The notes under the pieces are model-generated. The model was given only the letters and a program-made list of their open reading frames with translations. It searched no databases and had not been told where the DNA came from. The position numbers were made by a program, and so were the translations under genes. A DNA stretch of 64,000 nt, from contig NZ_BCTR01000004.1 of assembly GCF_002091475.1 (NCBI RefSeq), positions 27,066-91,065 on the forward strand, in the 5' to 3' direction. The first letter of the stretch is position 1. Each line of letters begins with the position of its first letter. The DNA is from Sphingomonas azotifigens NBRC 15497. Its GTDB lineage: Bacteria > Pseudomonadota > Alphaproteobacteria > Sphingomonadales > Sphingomonadaceae. This document shows, one piece after another, positions 55,781 to 63,973 of this stretch.

Positions 55781-56829
55781 CGCTCGCGGTTCGGTCCGCC
55801 GATCTGCACGACGCGGCCGAGCGCCGCCGGCTGGCGGCCTGGGTCGATGCGCATCCCGAGGGTACGCCGTTCCACCTCCCCGAGTGGAGCATGGCGGTGG
55901 CGAAAGGATGTCGTCAGCAAAGTCACTATCTGGTGGCAGAGCGGGGCGATGGGGCGATTGCGGGCCTATTGCCGCTGACCGCGATCGCTTCGCCACTGTT
56001 CGGACGGGCGCTGGTGTCGACCGGCTTCGGGGTCGGCGGCGGCATTCTCGCCGCACAGGAGGGCGCGGTCGCACCGCTGGCGGCAGCGGCGTGGCGCCTT
56101 GCCGAGCGGCTGCGCTGCCCGAGCCTCGATCTGCGCGGCGGCCCGTGCCCGGGCGCGGACTGGCAGCGCGACGATGCCACCTATGTCGGCTTCGTCCGGC
56201 GGCTCGCCACCGGGGACGAGGCGGAACTGCTCGCGGTGCCGCGCAAGCAGCGCGCCGAACTGCGCAAGGCGCTCGCGGCCGACCTTGCGGTTGAGGTCGG
56301 TGCCGATCGGGCGGCCCGGCGCGTGCACTATGCCGTCTATGCGGAAAGCGTCCGTAATCTGGGCACGCCGGTTTTCCCCGCCGCGTTGTTCGGCGCGGTG
56401 CTGGAGGCGTTCGGGCGGGAGGCAGACATCCTCACCGTCCGCCATCAGGGCCGCGCCGTCGCCAGCGTCCTCAGCCTGTATTGGCGCGGCACCGTCTATC
56501 CCTATTGGGGCGGCGGGACCGAGGCAGCGCGAGGCCTGCGTGCCAACGACCGGATGTATTTCGCGCTGATGGCGCATGCGCGGCTGCGCGGCTGCGCGCG
56601 GTTCGATTTCGGCCGCTCGAAGGTCGGCACCGGCGCGGCGGCGTTCAAGAAGAACTGGGGCTTCACACCGCTCCCGCTGACCTATTTCTCACGCCATGCA
56701 GAAGGCGCCGAACCGCGCAGCATCAATCCGCTCGATCCCAAATACCGGCTCCAGATCGCCGCGTGGAAACGGCTGCCGGTGTGGGCGGCGAACCGCATCG
56801 GTCCCTGGATCGCGCGGGGGCTCGGCTGA
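55777..56829 (+). CDS. FemAB-like (GNAT-fold) protein, XrtA/PEP-CTERM system
   Basis: 350 residues from GTG 55777, overlapping the deacetylase stop (GTGA). A double GNAT fold like FemX: FHLPEWSMAVAKG, then SLDLRGGPCPGADW and near the end FDFGRSKVGTGAAAFKKNWGF. FemAB enzymes add amino acids to peptidoglycan from aminoacyl-tRNA. Here a related transfer onto polysaccharide or protein is likely; the donor is unknown. Confidence 0.92.
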   Translation: MTLAVRSADLHDAAERRRLAAWVDAHPEGTPFHLPEWSMAVAKGCRQQSHYLVAERGDGAIAGLLPLTAIASPLFGRALVSTGFGVGGGILAAQEGAVAPLAAAAWRLAERLRCPSLDLRGGPCPGADWQRDDATYVGFVRRLATGDEAELLAVPRKQRAELRKALAADLAVEVGADRAARRVHYAVYAESVRNLGTPVFPAALFGAVLEAFGREADILTVRHQGRAVASVLSLYWRGTVYPYWGGGTEAARGLRANDRMYFALMAHARLRGCARFDFGRSKVGTGAAAFKKNWGFTPLPLTYFSRHAEGAEPRSINPLDPKYRLQIAAWKRLPVWAANRIGPWIARGLG

Positions 56830-58013
56830 TGGGCGAGATCCTCTTTCTCGCGCATCGCATTCCGTTTCCGCCCGACCGCGGCGACAAGATCCGCGCGTAT
56901 CATCTGCTCCGCCACCTGGCGCGCGATCACCGCGTCCACCTCGTCGCCTTTGCCGACGATGCCGCCGATCTGGAGCAGCAGGACGGGCTGGAGCCCTTCA
57001 CGGCCAGCCGCACCATCGTCCGGCGGTCGCCGCCCACGCCGTGGACGGGAGTGCGCGCGCTGCTCCAGCGCCGGCCGGTCTCGCTCACCGCATTCGATCA
57101 TCCCGAGGTGCACCGGGCGGTGACTGCGCTGCTCGACCGGCATCCGATCGACACGATCTTCCTCTTTTCCAGCCAGATGGCGCAGTATCTGCCCGCATGC
57201 CCGGCGCAGCGCGTGGTGATGGACTTCGTCGACATGGATTCGGCCAAGTTCGCCGCCTATGCCGAACAGGCCCATGGTCCGATGCGCTGGGTGCACCGGC
57301 GTGAGGCGCGACTGCTCCTCCTCCACGAGCAACAGGTGGCCGAACACGCTGATGTGAGCCTGTTCGTCAGCGACGCCGAGGCGGCGCTGTTCCGCGCGCG
57401 GGCCGGCGCGCGCCGCGTCCATGCCGTCGAGAACGGCATCGATACCGCCTTCTACGATCCGGCGCTGCGCTTCGACCCGGTGGCGGGCGAGGGGCCGCTG
57501 CTCGTGTTCACCGGCCAGATGGATTATCGCCCGAACATCGAGGCGGTGACCTGGTTCGCCGACGCGGTGCTGCCGCGGATACGTGACGTCCATCCCTCCG
57601 CCCGCTTCGTAATCGTCGGCCGTGCCCCCGTGTCAGCGGTACAGGCACTTGCCGAGCGCGCGGGCATCGTGGTGACCGGCGCGGTGCCCGATGTGCGCGA
57701 CTGGCTCGCCGCCGCCACGCTGGTGGTAGCGCCGCTGCGCCTCGCCCGCGGCATCCAGAACAAGGTGCTGGAAGGCATGGCGATGGCGCTGCCGGTGGTT
57801 GCGTCGCCGGCGGCGGCCGAGGGGATTGATCACGCCGGCACGCTCTGCGTCGCCGACGACGCACCAGCCTTTGCCGACAGCGTCTGCGACCTGCTCGCCA
57901 CCCCTGCGCGCGCCCGGGCTTTGGGCGCGGCGGCGCGCGCCCGCGTCGTCGCCCGCTATGGCTGGGACGCACGGCTGGCACCGCTCGACGCGCTGCTCGC
58001 CGCATCGGCATGA
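56829..58013 (+). CDS. PEP-CTERM/XrtA system glycosyltransferase (GT4-type)
   Basis: 394 residues, GT-B fold. N-terminal HRIPFPPDRGDKIRAYHLLRHL, central ENGIDTAFYDP and FTGQMDYRPNIEAV, and the C-terminal donor site LRLARGIQNKVLEGMAMALP. This group of transferases is almost confined to XrtA loci. ATG 56829 overlaps the FemAB stop by 1 base. The next gene is normally the exosortase, but here it is a 39-codon ORF. Confidence 0.93.
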   Translation: MGEILFLAHRIPFPPDRGDKIRAYHLLRHLARDHRVHLVAFADDAADLEQQDGLEPFTASRTIVRRSPPTPWTGVRALLQRRPVSLTAFDHPEVHRAVTALLDRHPIDTIFLFSSQMAQYLPACPAQRVVMDFVDMDSAKFAAYAEQAHGPMRWVHRREARLLLLHEQQVAEHADVSLFVSDAEAALFRARAGARRVHAVENGIDTAFYDPALRFDPVAGEGPLLVFTGQMDYRPNIEAVTWFADAVLPRIRDVHPSARFVIVGRAPVSAVQALAERAGIVVTGAVPDVRDWLAAATLVVAPLRLARGIQNKVLEGMAMALPVVASPAAAEGIDHAGTLCVADDAPAFADSVCDLLATPARARALGAAARARVVARYGWDARLAPLDALLAASA

Positions 58014-58129
58014 GCCCGCGCACCCTTGGGGTGGCGCACCTGCCCGTCGCTTGGTACCGCCCGCCCACGATGCGGATCAGGACGAGCAACGGCGGGGTGG
58101 GGATGGGCGATCACGAGGGCATGCGCTGA
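58010..58129 (+). CDS. 39-residue ORF in the place of the exosortase gene
   Basis: ATG 58010 overlaps the glycosyltransferase stop (ATGA) and the ORF's own stop overlaps the next gene's ATG (TGATG), so it fits exactly between them. It reads MSPRTLGVAHLPVAWYRPP... and contains no membrane segment. It may be all that is left of an exosortase gene after an in-frame deletion, or a filler peptide that keeps the genes coupled. I see no similarity to exosortase. Confidence 0.4.
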   Translation: MSPRTLGVAHLPVAWYRPPTMRIRTSNGGVGMGDHEGMR

Positions 58130-60024
58130 TGTGCGGCATCGCCGGCCTGTTCTACCCCGGGCTTCCCAAGCCGATCGATCCCGCCCGCATCGTCGCGATG
58201 AGCGATGCCCAGGCGCATCGCGGCCCGGATGGCTCGGGGGTGTGGTGCGTCGCCGGGGTGGGGCTCGGCCATCGCCGCCTGGCGATCATCGATCTGGAGG
58301 GCGGCGTCCAGCCGATGGCGCTGCCCGATCAGAGCCTCGCCGTCACTTTCAACGGCGAGATCTACAATTTCCGCGAGGTCCGGGCCGAGCTGGCGGCGCT
58401 CGGCGCCCGCTTCTCGACCGACAGCGATACCGAGGTGCTGCTCCATGGCTGGCGCGCCTGGGGGCCGGATCTGCTGGCGCGGCTGAACGGCATGTTCGCC
58501 TTCGCGCTCTATGACGCTACGACGCAGAGCCTTTTCCTCGCCCGCGATCGCTTCGGGGTGAAGCCGCTCCATTACGCCGAACTCGCCGATGGCGCGATTG
58601 CCTTCGCCTCCGAGCTCAAGGGCCTCCTCGCCCATCCGCTGCTTCGCCGCGCCGCCGATTTTCGCGCCGTCGAGGATTATCTCGGGCTCGGCTATGTGCC
58701 TGACGACGCGTGCATCGTCGCCGGCGTGCAGAAGCTTGCCGCCGGCCATTTCCTCCTCGTCCAGCGCGGCCGGCCGGTGCCGCAGCCGGTGCGCTGGTGG
58801 GATATCGACTTCAGCCGTCGCGCCACCGGCAGCCGGCGCGACCTGCAGGCCGAACTGGTCGAGCGGATGCGCGCCGCGGTGCGGTCGCGCATGGTCGCCG
58901 ACGTGCCGCTCGGCGCTTTTCTTTCGGGCGGCGTCGACAGCTCGGCCGTGGTCGCGCTGATGGCGGAGCGCAGCAAGGCGGCGGTGAAGACCTGCACGAT
59001 CGGTTTCGACGAGGCCGGGCTCGACGAGACCGGCTATGCCGCCAAGGTCGCCGAGCGTTTCGCCACCAGCCACCGCACCCGAACCGTGGGCGCCGAGGAT
59101 TACGGCCTGATCGAGACGCTGGTCGCGGCGTTCGACGAGCCCTTCGCCGACGCCTCGGCCTTGCCCACCTACCGGGTGTGCCAGCTCGCCCGCGAAAGCG
59201 TGACCGTGGCGCTGTCGGGCGACGGCGCCGACGAGGCGCTGGCCGGCTATCGCCGCCACCGCTTCTTCGCCGCCGAGGAGCGGGTGCGCGGGCTGCTCGC
59301 GCCGGACCTGCGGGCACGGGTCTTCGGGCAGCTGGGCGCGCTCTACCCCAAGGCCGACTGGGCGCCGCGGCCGCTGCGCGCCAAGACGACGCTGCTCGCG
59401 CTCGCCGAGGACGGGGCGGCCGCCTATGCCAAGGCGGTCGGCGTCACCACGCCGGCGCTGCGGGACCAGCTCTACAGCGACACGGCGCGCGCCGCGCTTG
59501 GCGGCTATCGGGCCGAAACGCGGTATGTGGAGACGATGCGGAACGCGCCCGCGCGCGACGCGCTCGACCGCGCCCAATATGCCGATATCCAGCACTGGCT
59601 GCCGGGCGACATTCTCACCAAGGTCGATCGCACCAGCATGGCGGTAGGGCTGGAGGCGCGCGAGCCGCTGCTCGACCACCGGCTCGTCGAGTTCGAAGCG
59701 AGCCTGCCGCCGTCGCTCCGTATCCGCGGCGGCCAGGGCAAGTGGCTGATGAAGAAGGTGCTGGAGCCCTGGCTGCCGCGCGAGATCCTCTATCGGCCGA
59801 AGATGGGGTTCGTCACCCCGATCAGCGGCTGGTTCCGCACCGCGCTGGCGGACGAGGCGGCGGCGCTCGCCCGATCGCCGCTGCTGCTCCAGAGCGGCTG
59901 GTTCGAGCCGCGCACCATCGCCCGGCTGGCCGAGGACCATCGGTCCGGCCGCGCGGAGCATGGCCGCACGCTGTGGCAACTGGTGATGCTCGAGCGCAGC
60001 CTTGCGCGGTTGTTCGGGACCTGA
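58129..60024 (+). CDS. asparagine synthetase-like amidotransferase, XrtA/PEP-CTERM system
   Basis: 631 residues. Cys2 (MCGIAGLFY) is the glutaminase nucleophile; RHRGPDG-like AHRGPDGSG and the NGEIYN motif complete the domain. The synthetase half has SGGVDSS (pyrophosphate loop) and LSGDGADEALAGY. It transfers amide nitrogen from glutamine to a carboxyl, perhaps a uronic acid of the polymer. Last gene of the locus in this window. Confidence 0.94.
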   Translation: MCGIAGLFYPGLPKPIDPARIVAMSDAQAHRGPDGSGVWCVAGVGLGHRRLAIIDLEGGVQPMALPDQSLAVTFNGEIYNFREVRAELAALGARFSTDSDTEVLLHGWRAWGPDLLARLNGMFAFALYDATTQSLFLARDRFGVKPLHYAELADGAIAFASELKGLLAHPLLRRAADFRAVEDYLGLGYVPDDACIVAGVQKLAAGHFLLVQRGRPVPQPVRWWDIDFSRRATGSRRDLQAELVERMRAAVRSRMVADVPLGAFLSGGVDSSAVVALMAERSKAAVKTCTIGFDEAGLDETGYAAKVAERFATSHRTRTVGAEDYGLIETLVAAFDEPFADASALPTYRVCQLARESVTVALSGDGADEALAGYRRHRFFAAEERVRGLLAPDLRARVFGQLGALYPKADWAPRPLRAKTTLLALAEDGAAAYAKAVGVTTPALRDQLYSDTARAALGGYRAETRYVETMRNAPARDALDRAQYADIQHWLPGDILTKVDRTSMAVGLEAREPLLDHRLVEFEASLPPSLRIRGGQGKWLMKKVLEPWLPREILYRPKMGFVTPISGWFRTALADEAAALARSPLLLQSGWFEPRTIARLAEDHRSGRAEHGRTLWQLVMLERSLARLFGT

Positions 60025-60052
60025 CCACCTTGATCCTCCGTCCAGACACGTT

Positions 60053-60148
60053 GTCATCCCCGCGGAGGCGGGGATCCATTGGCGCTGAACTTGCGGTTCT
60101 TTCCCCGGGGCGTGGGGGGCAATGGATTCCCGCCTTCGCGGGAATGAC
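60053..60148. repeat. palindromic intergenic repeat (about 96 bp)
   Basis: GTCATCCCCGC (60053-60063) and GCGGGAATGAC (60138-60148) form the outer arms with one G-T pair; CCATTG and CAATGG form an inner pair at about 60075 and 60119. Each half carries its own hairpin (CCCCGCGGAGGCGGGG; CCCGCCTTCGCGGG). REP-like, between the locus end and the next gene (173 bases, otherwise empty). Confidence 0.75.
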
Positions 60149-60197
60149 GAGGATGATCGAGGCGCCGTTATCCGCCGTCTGAAACCTGTCGGAGTCG

Positions 60198-61001
60198 CTA
60201 CTCGACCGCCGCCAGCGCCGCTTCCATCGCGCCGGCATAGCTGCTGCCGAACAGCCGGAGGTGCACGAGCAGCGGCCACAGCCGGTAGATCGGCTGCCGC
60301 GCCTGCCATCCGGATTCCAGCGCGAGCGCGTCGAAGAAGCGGGGCGGCGGTGCGTCGAACAGCGTCAGCATCGCCGCATCGACCTCGCGGTGGCCATGAT
60401 AACAGGCCGGATCGATCAGCGCGGTGACGTGGCCACCCGCTACCAGGATGTTGCCACCCCAGAGATCGCCGTGAAGCAGCGCCGGGGCCGGGTGCGCGGG
60501 CAGCAGATCGCGCAGGCGATCCGCAAGTCGATCGATCCGGCGCGCGAGCGTCGCCGGCAGATGGGGCAGGTGGCAGCGCAAGCGGCGCTCGGCCCAGAAG
60601 CTCGGCCAGTCGCTGCTCGCCCCGTTAGGGACGGCGACGCGGCCAAAGGCATAATCGGCCTGCCAGCCATAGCCGGGCCCGGCAGTGGCGTGCAGGGTGT
60701 GCAGCACTGCCGCCAGGCTGTCCCAGCTGGTGCCGAACTGGCCGTCGTTCGGCATCTCCTCGATCAGCAGCAGATCCTCGCCCAGCGCCAGCACGGCAGG
60801 CGCGGGGGCGCCGCTCGCGGCGAGGGCGGCGAGCATCTCGGCCTCGACCGAAACCAGCGGCCCCTGCTTGGCGATCGCGCTGCCGCCATCCGTGAGCCTT
60901 AGCCGGTGCACGGCGGACAGATCCCCGCCCGAAAGCGCCGCCGCACCCAGGACGGGGGTGCCCAGCAGGGCGGCGGCACGGTCGGCGAGGCTGGTGTGCA
61001 T
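60198..61001 (-). CDS. fructosamine kinase family protein
   Basis: 267 residues of the protein-kinase-like aminoglycoside phosphotransferase fold. The catalytic motif is PALLHGDLWGGNILV (His-Gly-Asp), the metal site is ALIDPACYHGHREVD, and a Lys segment SAIAKQGPL is at the start of the ATP site. Family members phosphorylate fructosamine or ribulosamine adducts of proteins for their removal. ATG 61001 is used. It follows the metal-sensor gene by 11 bases, so may share its transcript. Confidence 0.9.
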   Translation of the reverse strand: MHTSLADRAAALLGTPVLGAAALSGGDLSAVHRLRLTDGGSAIAKQGPLVSVEAEMLAALAASGAPAPAVLALGEDLLLIEEMPNDGQFGTSWDSLAAVLHTLHATAGPGYGWQADYAFGRVAVPNGASSDWPSFWAERRLRCHLPHLPATLARRIDRLADRLRDLLPAHPAPALLHGDLWGGNILVAGGHVTALIDPACYHGHREVDAAMLTLFDAPPPRFFDALALESGWQARQPIYRLWPLLVHLRLFGSSYAGAMEAALAAVE

Positions 61002-61012
61002 CGGCGGCCTGT

Positions 61013-61291
61013 TCAGATCAGATAGCTGCGAACGATCGCGACCAGTTCCTCGGCCGCCTGCACCTTGGGATCGCCCGGCGCGGCATCGGGTTCCAGCATG
61101 TGCTCGCGAATATGATCCTCGATCACCTCTGCAATGAAGCCGTCGAGTGCGCCCCGGCAGGCGGTCGCCTGTTGCAGCACGCGGGCACATTCGGCGTCCG
61201 CATCGACGGCGCGCTCGATCGCCTCGATCTGGCCGCGCAGCCTTTTCAAGCGGTTAAGCAGCTTCTGCTTTTCGCGCGCGACATGGCTCAT
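61013..61291 (-). CDS. metal-sensing repressor of the RcnR/CsoR/FrmR family (RcnR- or DmeR-like)
   Basis: 92 residues, all-helical. His3, Cys35, His60 and His64 are all present (MSHVAREKQ, DAECARVLQQ, EDHIREHM); this is the RcnR nickel/cobalt set, whereas FrmR has a different residue at 64 and CsoR another Cys pattern. I therefore favour a Ni/Co sensor such as RcnR or rhizobial DmeR. Start ATG 61291 lies 27 bases from a palindrome in the region shared with a divergent porin gene. Confidence 0.88.
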   Translation of the reverse strand: MSHVAREKQKLLNRLKRLRGQIEAIERAVDADAECARVLQQATACRGALDGFIAEVIEDHIREHMLEPDAAPGDPKVQAAEELVAIVRSYLI

Positions 61292-61318
61292 GCTGGCCCC
61301 TTCCGTTTCGCTTGCCTG

Positions 61319-61335
61319 ATACCCCCCTAGGGTAT
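61319..61335. promoter_or_regulatory. operator-like palindrome for the RcnR/DmeR-type regulator
   Basis: ATACCC-CCCTA-GGGTAT: perfect 6-base arms around a C-rich centre, in the 97-base divergent region. The site for rhizobial DmeR, as I recall it, has the same AT/C-tract/AT form. It could repress both the regulator and the porin gene. Confidence 0.7.
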
Positions 61336-61388
61336 AGGGGCGCCCCCGTCGAGTCGGCGATGTCCGCCGGGTTTCGGGGTGCACAATC

Positions 61389-62714
61389 ATGGTCCATGCC
61401 TTCCGCAAGGCTGCCGCACGCACGGCAGCGCTGTCCTTCCTGCTGCCGATTGCCGCGCAGGCGCAGGACACCGCCGACCCGCAGACCTGGGCGGTGCACG
61501 GGCAGGCGACGATGGTGGTGCAGGGCGTGGGCGGCTTCACCGATCCCTATCGCGGCACCAACAGCCTCGCGCCCAAGCAGGTGCGCGAGACGATCGACGT
61601 GACGCTTTTTGCCGGCGTGCGGCCCTGGGCGGGCGGCGAGCTGTGGGCGAACCCGGAGATCGATCAGGGCTTCGGCCTGTCGAACACGCTGGGCGTGGCG
61701 GGCTTTCCCAGCGCCGAGGCGTACAAAGTCGGCAAGGACGAGCCCTATCTGCGGCTCCAGCGACTGTTCTTCCGCCAGACGATCGGGCTGGGCGGGGAGA
61801 CGAGTGCGGTGGCGCCGGCGATGAACGTGCTGGGGGGCACCCAGACCGCCAACCGGCTGGTGCTGACCGCCGGCAAGTTCGGCGTCGGCGACGTCTTCGA
61901 CACCAACCGCTACGCCCATGATCCGCGTGGCGATTTCCTCAACTGGTCGGCGGTCGACACCGGCAGCTTCGACTATGCCGCCGATGCCTGGGGCTATTCC
62001 ACCGGCATCGCCGCCGAATGGTATCAGGGGGCCTGGACGCTGCGCGCCGGTCTGTTCAACCTCTCCAAGGTGCCCAATGGCGAGACGCTGGAGCGCGACT
62101 TCCGCCAGTACCAGGTCGATGTCGAGGTCGAGCATCGCCACATGCTCGGCGGCCAGCCCGGCGCGATCCGCGTCACCGCGTTTCGCAATCGGGGGCAGTT
62201 CGGGCGGTTCGACGATGCGCTGGCGCTCGGCGCGGCGCAAGGCCAGGTGGCGGATACGGCGCTTGTTCGCCAGCGCACGACCCGCATGGGGGCGGACGTG
62301 AACGTGGAGCAGGCGGTGACCTCGACGCTGGGCGTCTTCGCCCGCGCCGGCTTCGCCGATGGTTCGATCGAGCCCTATGACTTCACCGACATCGATCGCA
62401 CCGCCCAGTTCGGCGCATCGCTGAACGGGGCGGGCTGGGGCCGGGCCAACGACCGGATCGGGCTGGTCGGCATCGTCAACGGCATCTCGCGCGAGCATCA
62501 GCGGTATCTGAATGCGGGCGGCATCGGCGTGCTCGTGGGCGACGGCAAGCTGCCGCACCCGGGCAGCGAGGCGATCGCCGAGGCCTATTATGACTGGCAG
62601 CCGCGCAAGGGCTTCGACGTGACGCTCGATTATCAGTTCATCGCCAACCCAGGGTACAACCGGGATCGCGGGCCGGCCAACGTCTTCGCGGTTCGCTTCC
62701 ACGGCGGGTTCTGA
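61389..62714 (+). CDS. OprB-type carbohydrate-selective porin
   Basis: 441 residues. A signal peptide (cleavage after AQA near residue 25) is followed by the OprB-like barrel: TWAVHGQATMVVQGVGGF, ELWANPEIDQGFGLSNTLGV, LTAGKFGVGDVFDTNRYAHD and closing NVFAVRFHGGF. OprB porins pass glucose and other sugars, but this form sits opposite a metal-sensing repressor, so it may instead move a metal or metal chelate. No start problem: ATG 61389 is the first Met. Confidence 0.85.
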   Translation: MVHAFRKAAARTAALSFLLPIAAQAQDTADPQTWAVHGQATMVVQGVGGFTDPYRGTNSLAPKQVRETIDVTLFAGVRPWAGGELWANPEIDQGFGLSNTLGVAGFPSAEAYKVGKDEPYLRLQRLFFRQTIGLGGETSAVAPAMNVLGGTQTANRLVLTAGKFGVGDVFDTNRYAHDPRGDFLNWSAVDTGSFDYAADAWGYSTGIAAEWYQGAWTLRAGLFNLSKVPNGETLERDFRQYQVDVEVEHRHMLGGQPGAIRVTAFRNRGQFGRFDDALALGAAQGQVADTALVRQRTTRMGADVNVEQAVTSTLGVFARAGFADGSIEPYDFTDIDRTAQFGASLNGAGWGRANDRIGLVGIVNGISREHQRYLNAGGIGVLVGDGKLPHPGSEAIAEAYYDWQPRKGFDVTLDYQFIANPGYNRDRGPANVFAVRFHGGF

Positions 62715-62720
62715 GCCGCT

Positions 62721-63485
62721 TCAGAACACCGGCTGGTTGGCGTCGTCGTCGCCGGTCGGCGTGTGGATGCCGCACTCGGTCTTGTCCCAGCCGCGCCAGC
62801 GGCCGGCGCGGGGGTCTTCGCCGGGCTTGACGATGCTGGTGCACGGCGCGCAGCCGATCGAGAGATAGCCCTGGGCGACCAGCGGGTGGACCGGCAGATC
62901 GTGCGCGGCGAAATAGGTGTCGAGATCGGCCTTGGTCCAGTCCGCCAGCGGATTGATCTTGAGCCGGTCGCTGTCGAGCTCGAAGCGGGGCAGCGCGGTG
63001 CGGGTGCTCGCCTGGAACGCCTTGCGGCCGGTGATCGTCGCGTCGAAGCCCGCCAGCCCTGCCTCCAGCGGCAGCACCTTGCGGATCTCGCAGCAGCCGT
63101 CCGGATCATAGGACCAGCGCAACTCGGTCGCATCGCGCTTGGCGAGCAGCGCCGGATCGGGGCGGAGATTGCGGAAGTCGGTGAGGCCGAGCCGCTCGAC
63201 CAGAAGGTCGCGATAGGCGAGCGTTTCCGGGAAATGCTTGGCCGTGTCGAGGAACAGCACCGGCACCGAGCGATCGACGCTGGCGACGAGGTGCAGCAGC
63301 GCCGCCGATTCCGCGCCGAACGAGGAGACGATCGCTGTCTCGCCGGTCAGCTTCTCGGCGAGCACGGTGCGCAGCATCTCCAGCGTCGGCACGCCCTCGA
63401 ACCGCGCGTTGAGCCGGACCGCGTCCGCCTCGGTGGAGCGCGGCGCCACGTCGATCCGGTCGATGCGACGCACCGCGTCAGCCAT
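62721..63485 (-). CDS. cysH: phosphoadenylyl/adenylyl-sulfate reductase (APS type)
   Basis: 254 residues. Nucleotide-binding segment SSFGAES near 54 and the iron-sulfur motif of APS reductases: Cys131-Cys132 (DGCCEIRK) and Cys212-Cys215 (GCAPC), with catalytic Cys238 in ECGIH. The four Fe-S Cys indicate it reduces APS to sulfite, with thioredoxin as donor. Its start overlaps the end of the DUF934 gene by 8 bases, as in many sulfate assimilation operons. Confidence 0.95.
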   Translation of the reverse strand: MADAVRRIDRIDVAPRSTEADAVRLNARFEGVPTLEMLRTVLAEKLTGETAIVSSFGAESAALLHLVASVDRSVPVLFLDTAKHFPETLAYRDLLVERLGLTDFRNLRPDPALLAKRDATELRWSYDPDGCCEIRKVLPLEAGLAGFDATITGRKAFQASTRTALPRFELDSDRLKINPLADWTKADLDTYFAAHDLPVHPLVAQGYLSIGCAPCTSIVKPGEDPRAGRWRGWDKTECGIHTPTGDDDANQPVF

Positions 63486-63903
63486 GCCGCAGCTTCCACA
63501 CCGGCACGACGCTGTCGGCTGCGGGCTGGTACCGGAAGTCGTAGCGGCCGAGCGCGGCCTCCAGCGTTTCGGAATCGATCGGCGCGTCGGGGGCGAAGCT
63601 GTCGAAGCCGCAGCGGCGCATCAGCGGGATCTGATCGACCAGCACGTCGCCCTGCGCGCGCAACTCGCCCTTGTAGCCCGCCTCGCGAAGGATGCGCGCA
63701 GACGAATAGCCGCGGCCGTCGCGGAAGCTGGGAAAGCTCACCTCGACCAGCGCGATGCGATCGAGATGCGGCAGCAGCGCACGGGCATCCTCGCCGGCTT
63801 CGATCCGCACCGCGGTAGCGTTGGACTGGCCGAAGAAGCTGTCGAGCGTCACCGCCGGCTCGTCATGCGCCTCGTCGTCGCGGTAGCGCAGGAACTCAAC
63901 CAT
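63478..63903 (-). CDS. DUF934 protein of the sulfate-assimilation operon
   Basis: 141 residues (VEVSFPSFRDGRGYSSARIL is the family hallmark, then YKGELRAQGDVLVDQIPLMRRCGFDSF). DUF934 proteins lie next to sulfite or nitrite reductase and cysH genes; their role is not settled. The gene upstream (probably sulfite reductase) would be beyond the right edge. Confidence 0.92.
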   Translation of the reverse strand: MVEFLRYRDDEAHDEPAVTLDSFFGQSNATAVRIEAGEDARALLPHLDRIALVEVSFPSFRDGRGYSSARILREAGYKGELRAQGDVLVDQIPLMRRCGFDSFAPDAPIDSETLEAALGRYDFRYQPAADSVVPVWKLRHG

Positions 63904-63908
63904 CAGTT

Positions 63909-63930
63909 CCCCTCCCGCTTGCGGGAGGGG
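63909..63930. repeat. perfect hairpin upstream of the DUF934 gene
   Basis: CCCCTCCCGC (63909-63918) and GCGGGAGGGG (63921-63930), a 10-bp perfect inverted repeat with 2 bases between, followed by CTAGGGGAGGGACC. It starts 5 bases from the DUF934 start codon. It resembles one half of the larger palindrome at 27272-27439. The remaining 43 bases before the C run contain nothing I can support. Confidence 0.55.
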
Positions 63931-63973
63931 CTAGGGGAGGGACCGACGTGGAAGAAGCGCTTAGACGGCTCAG

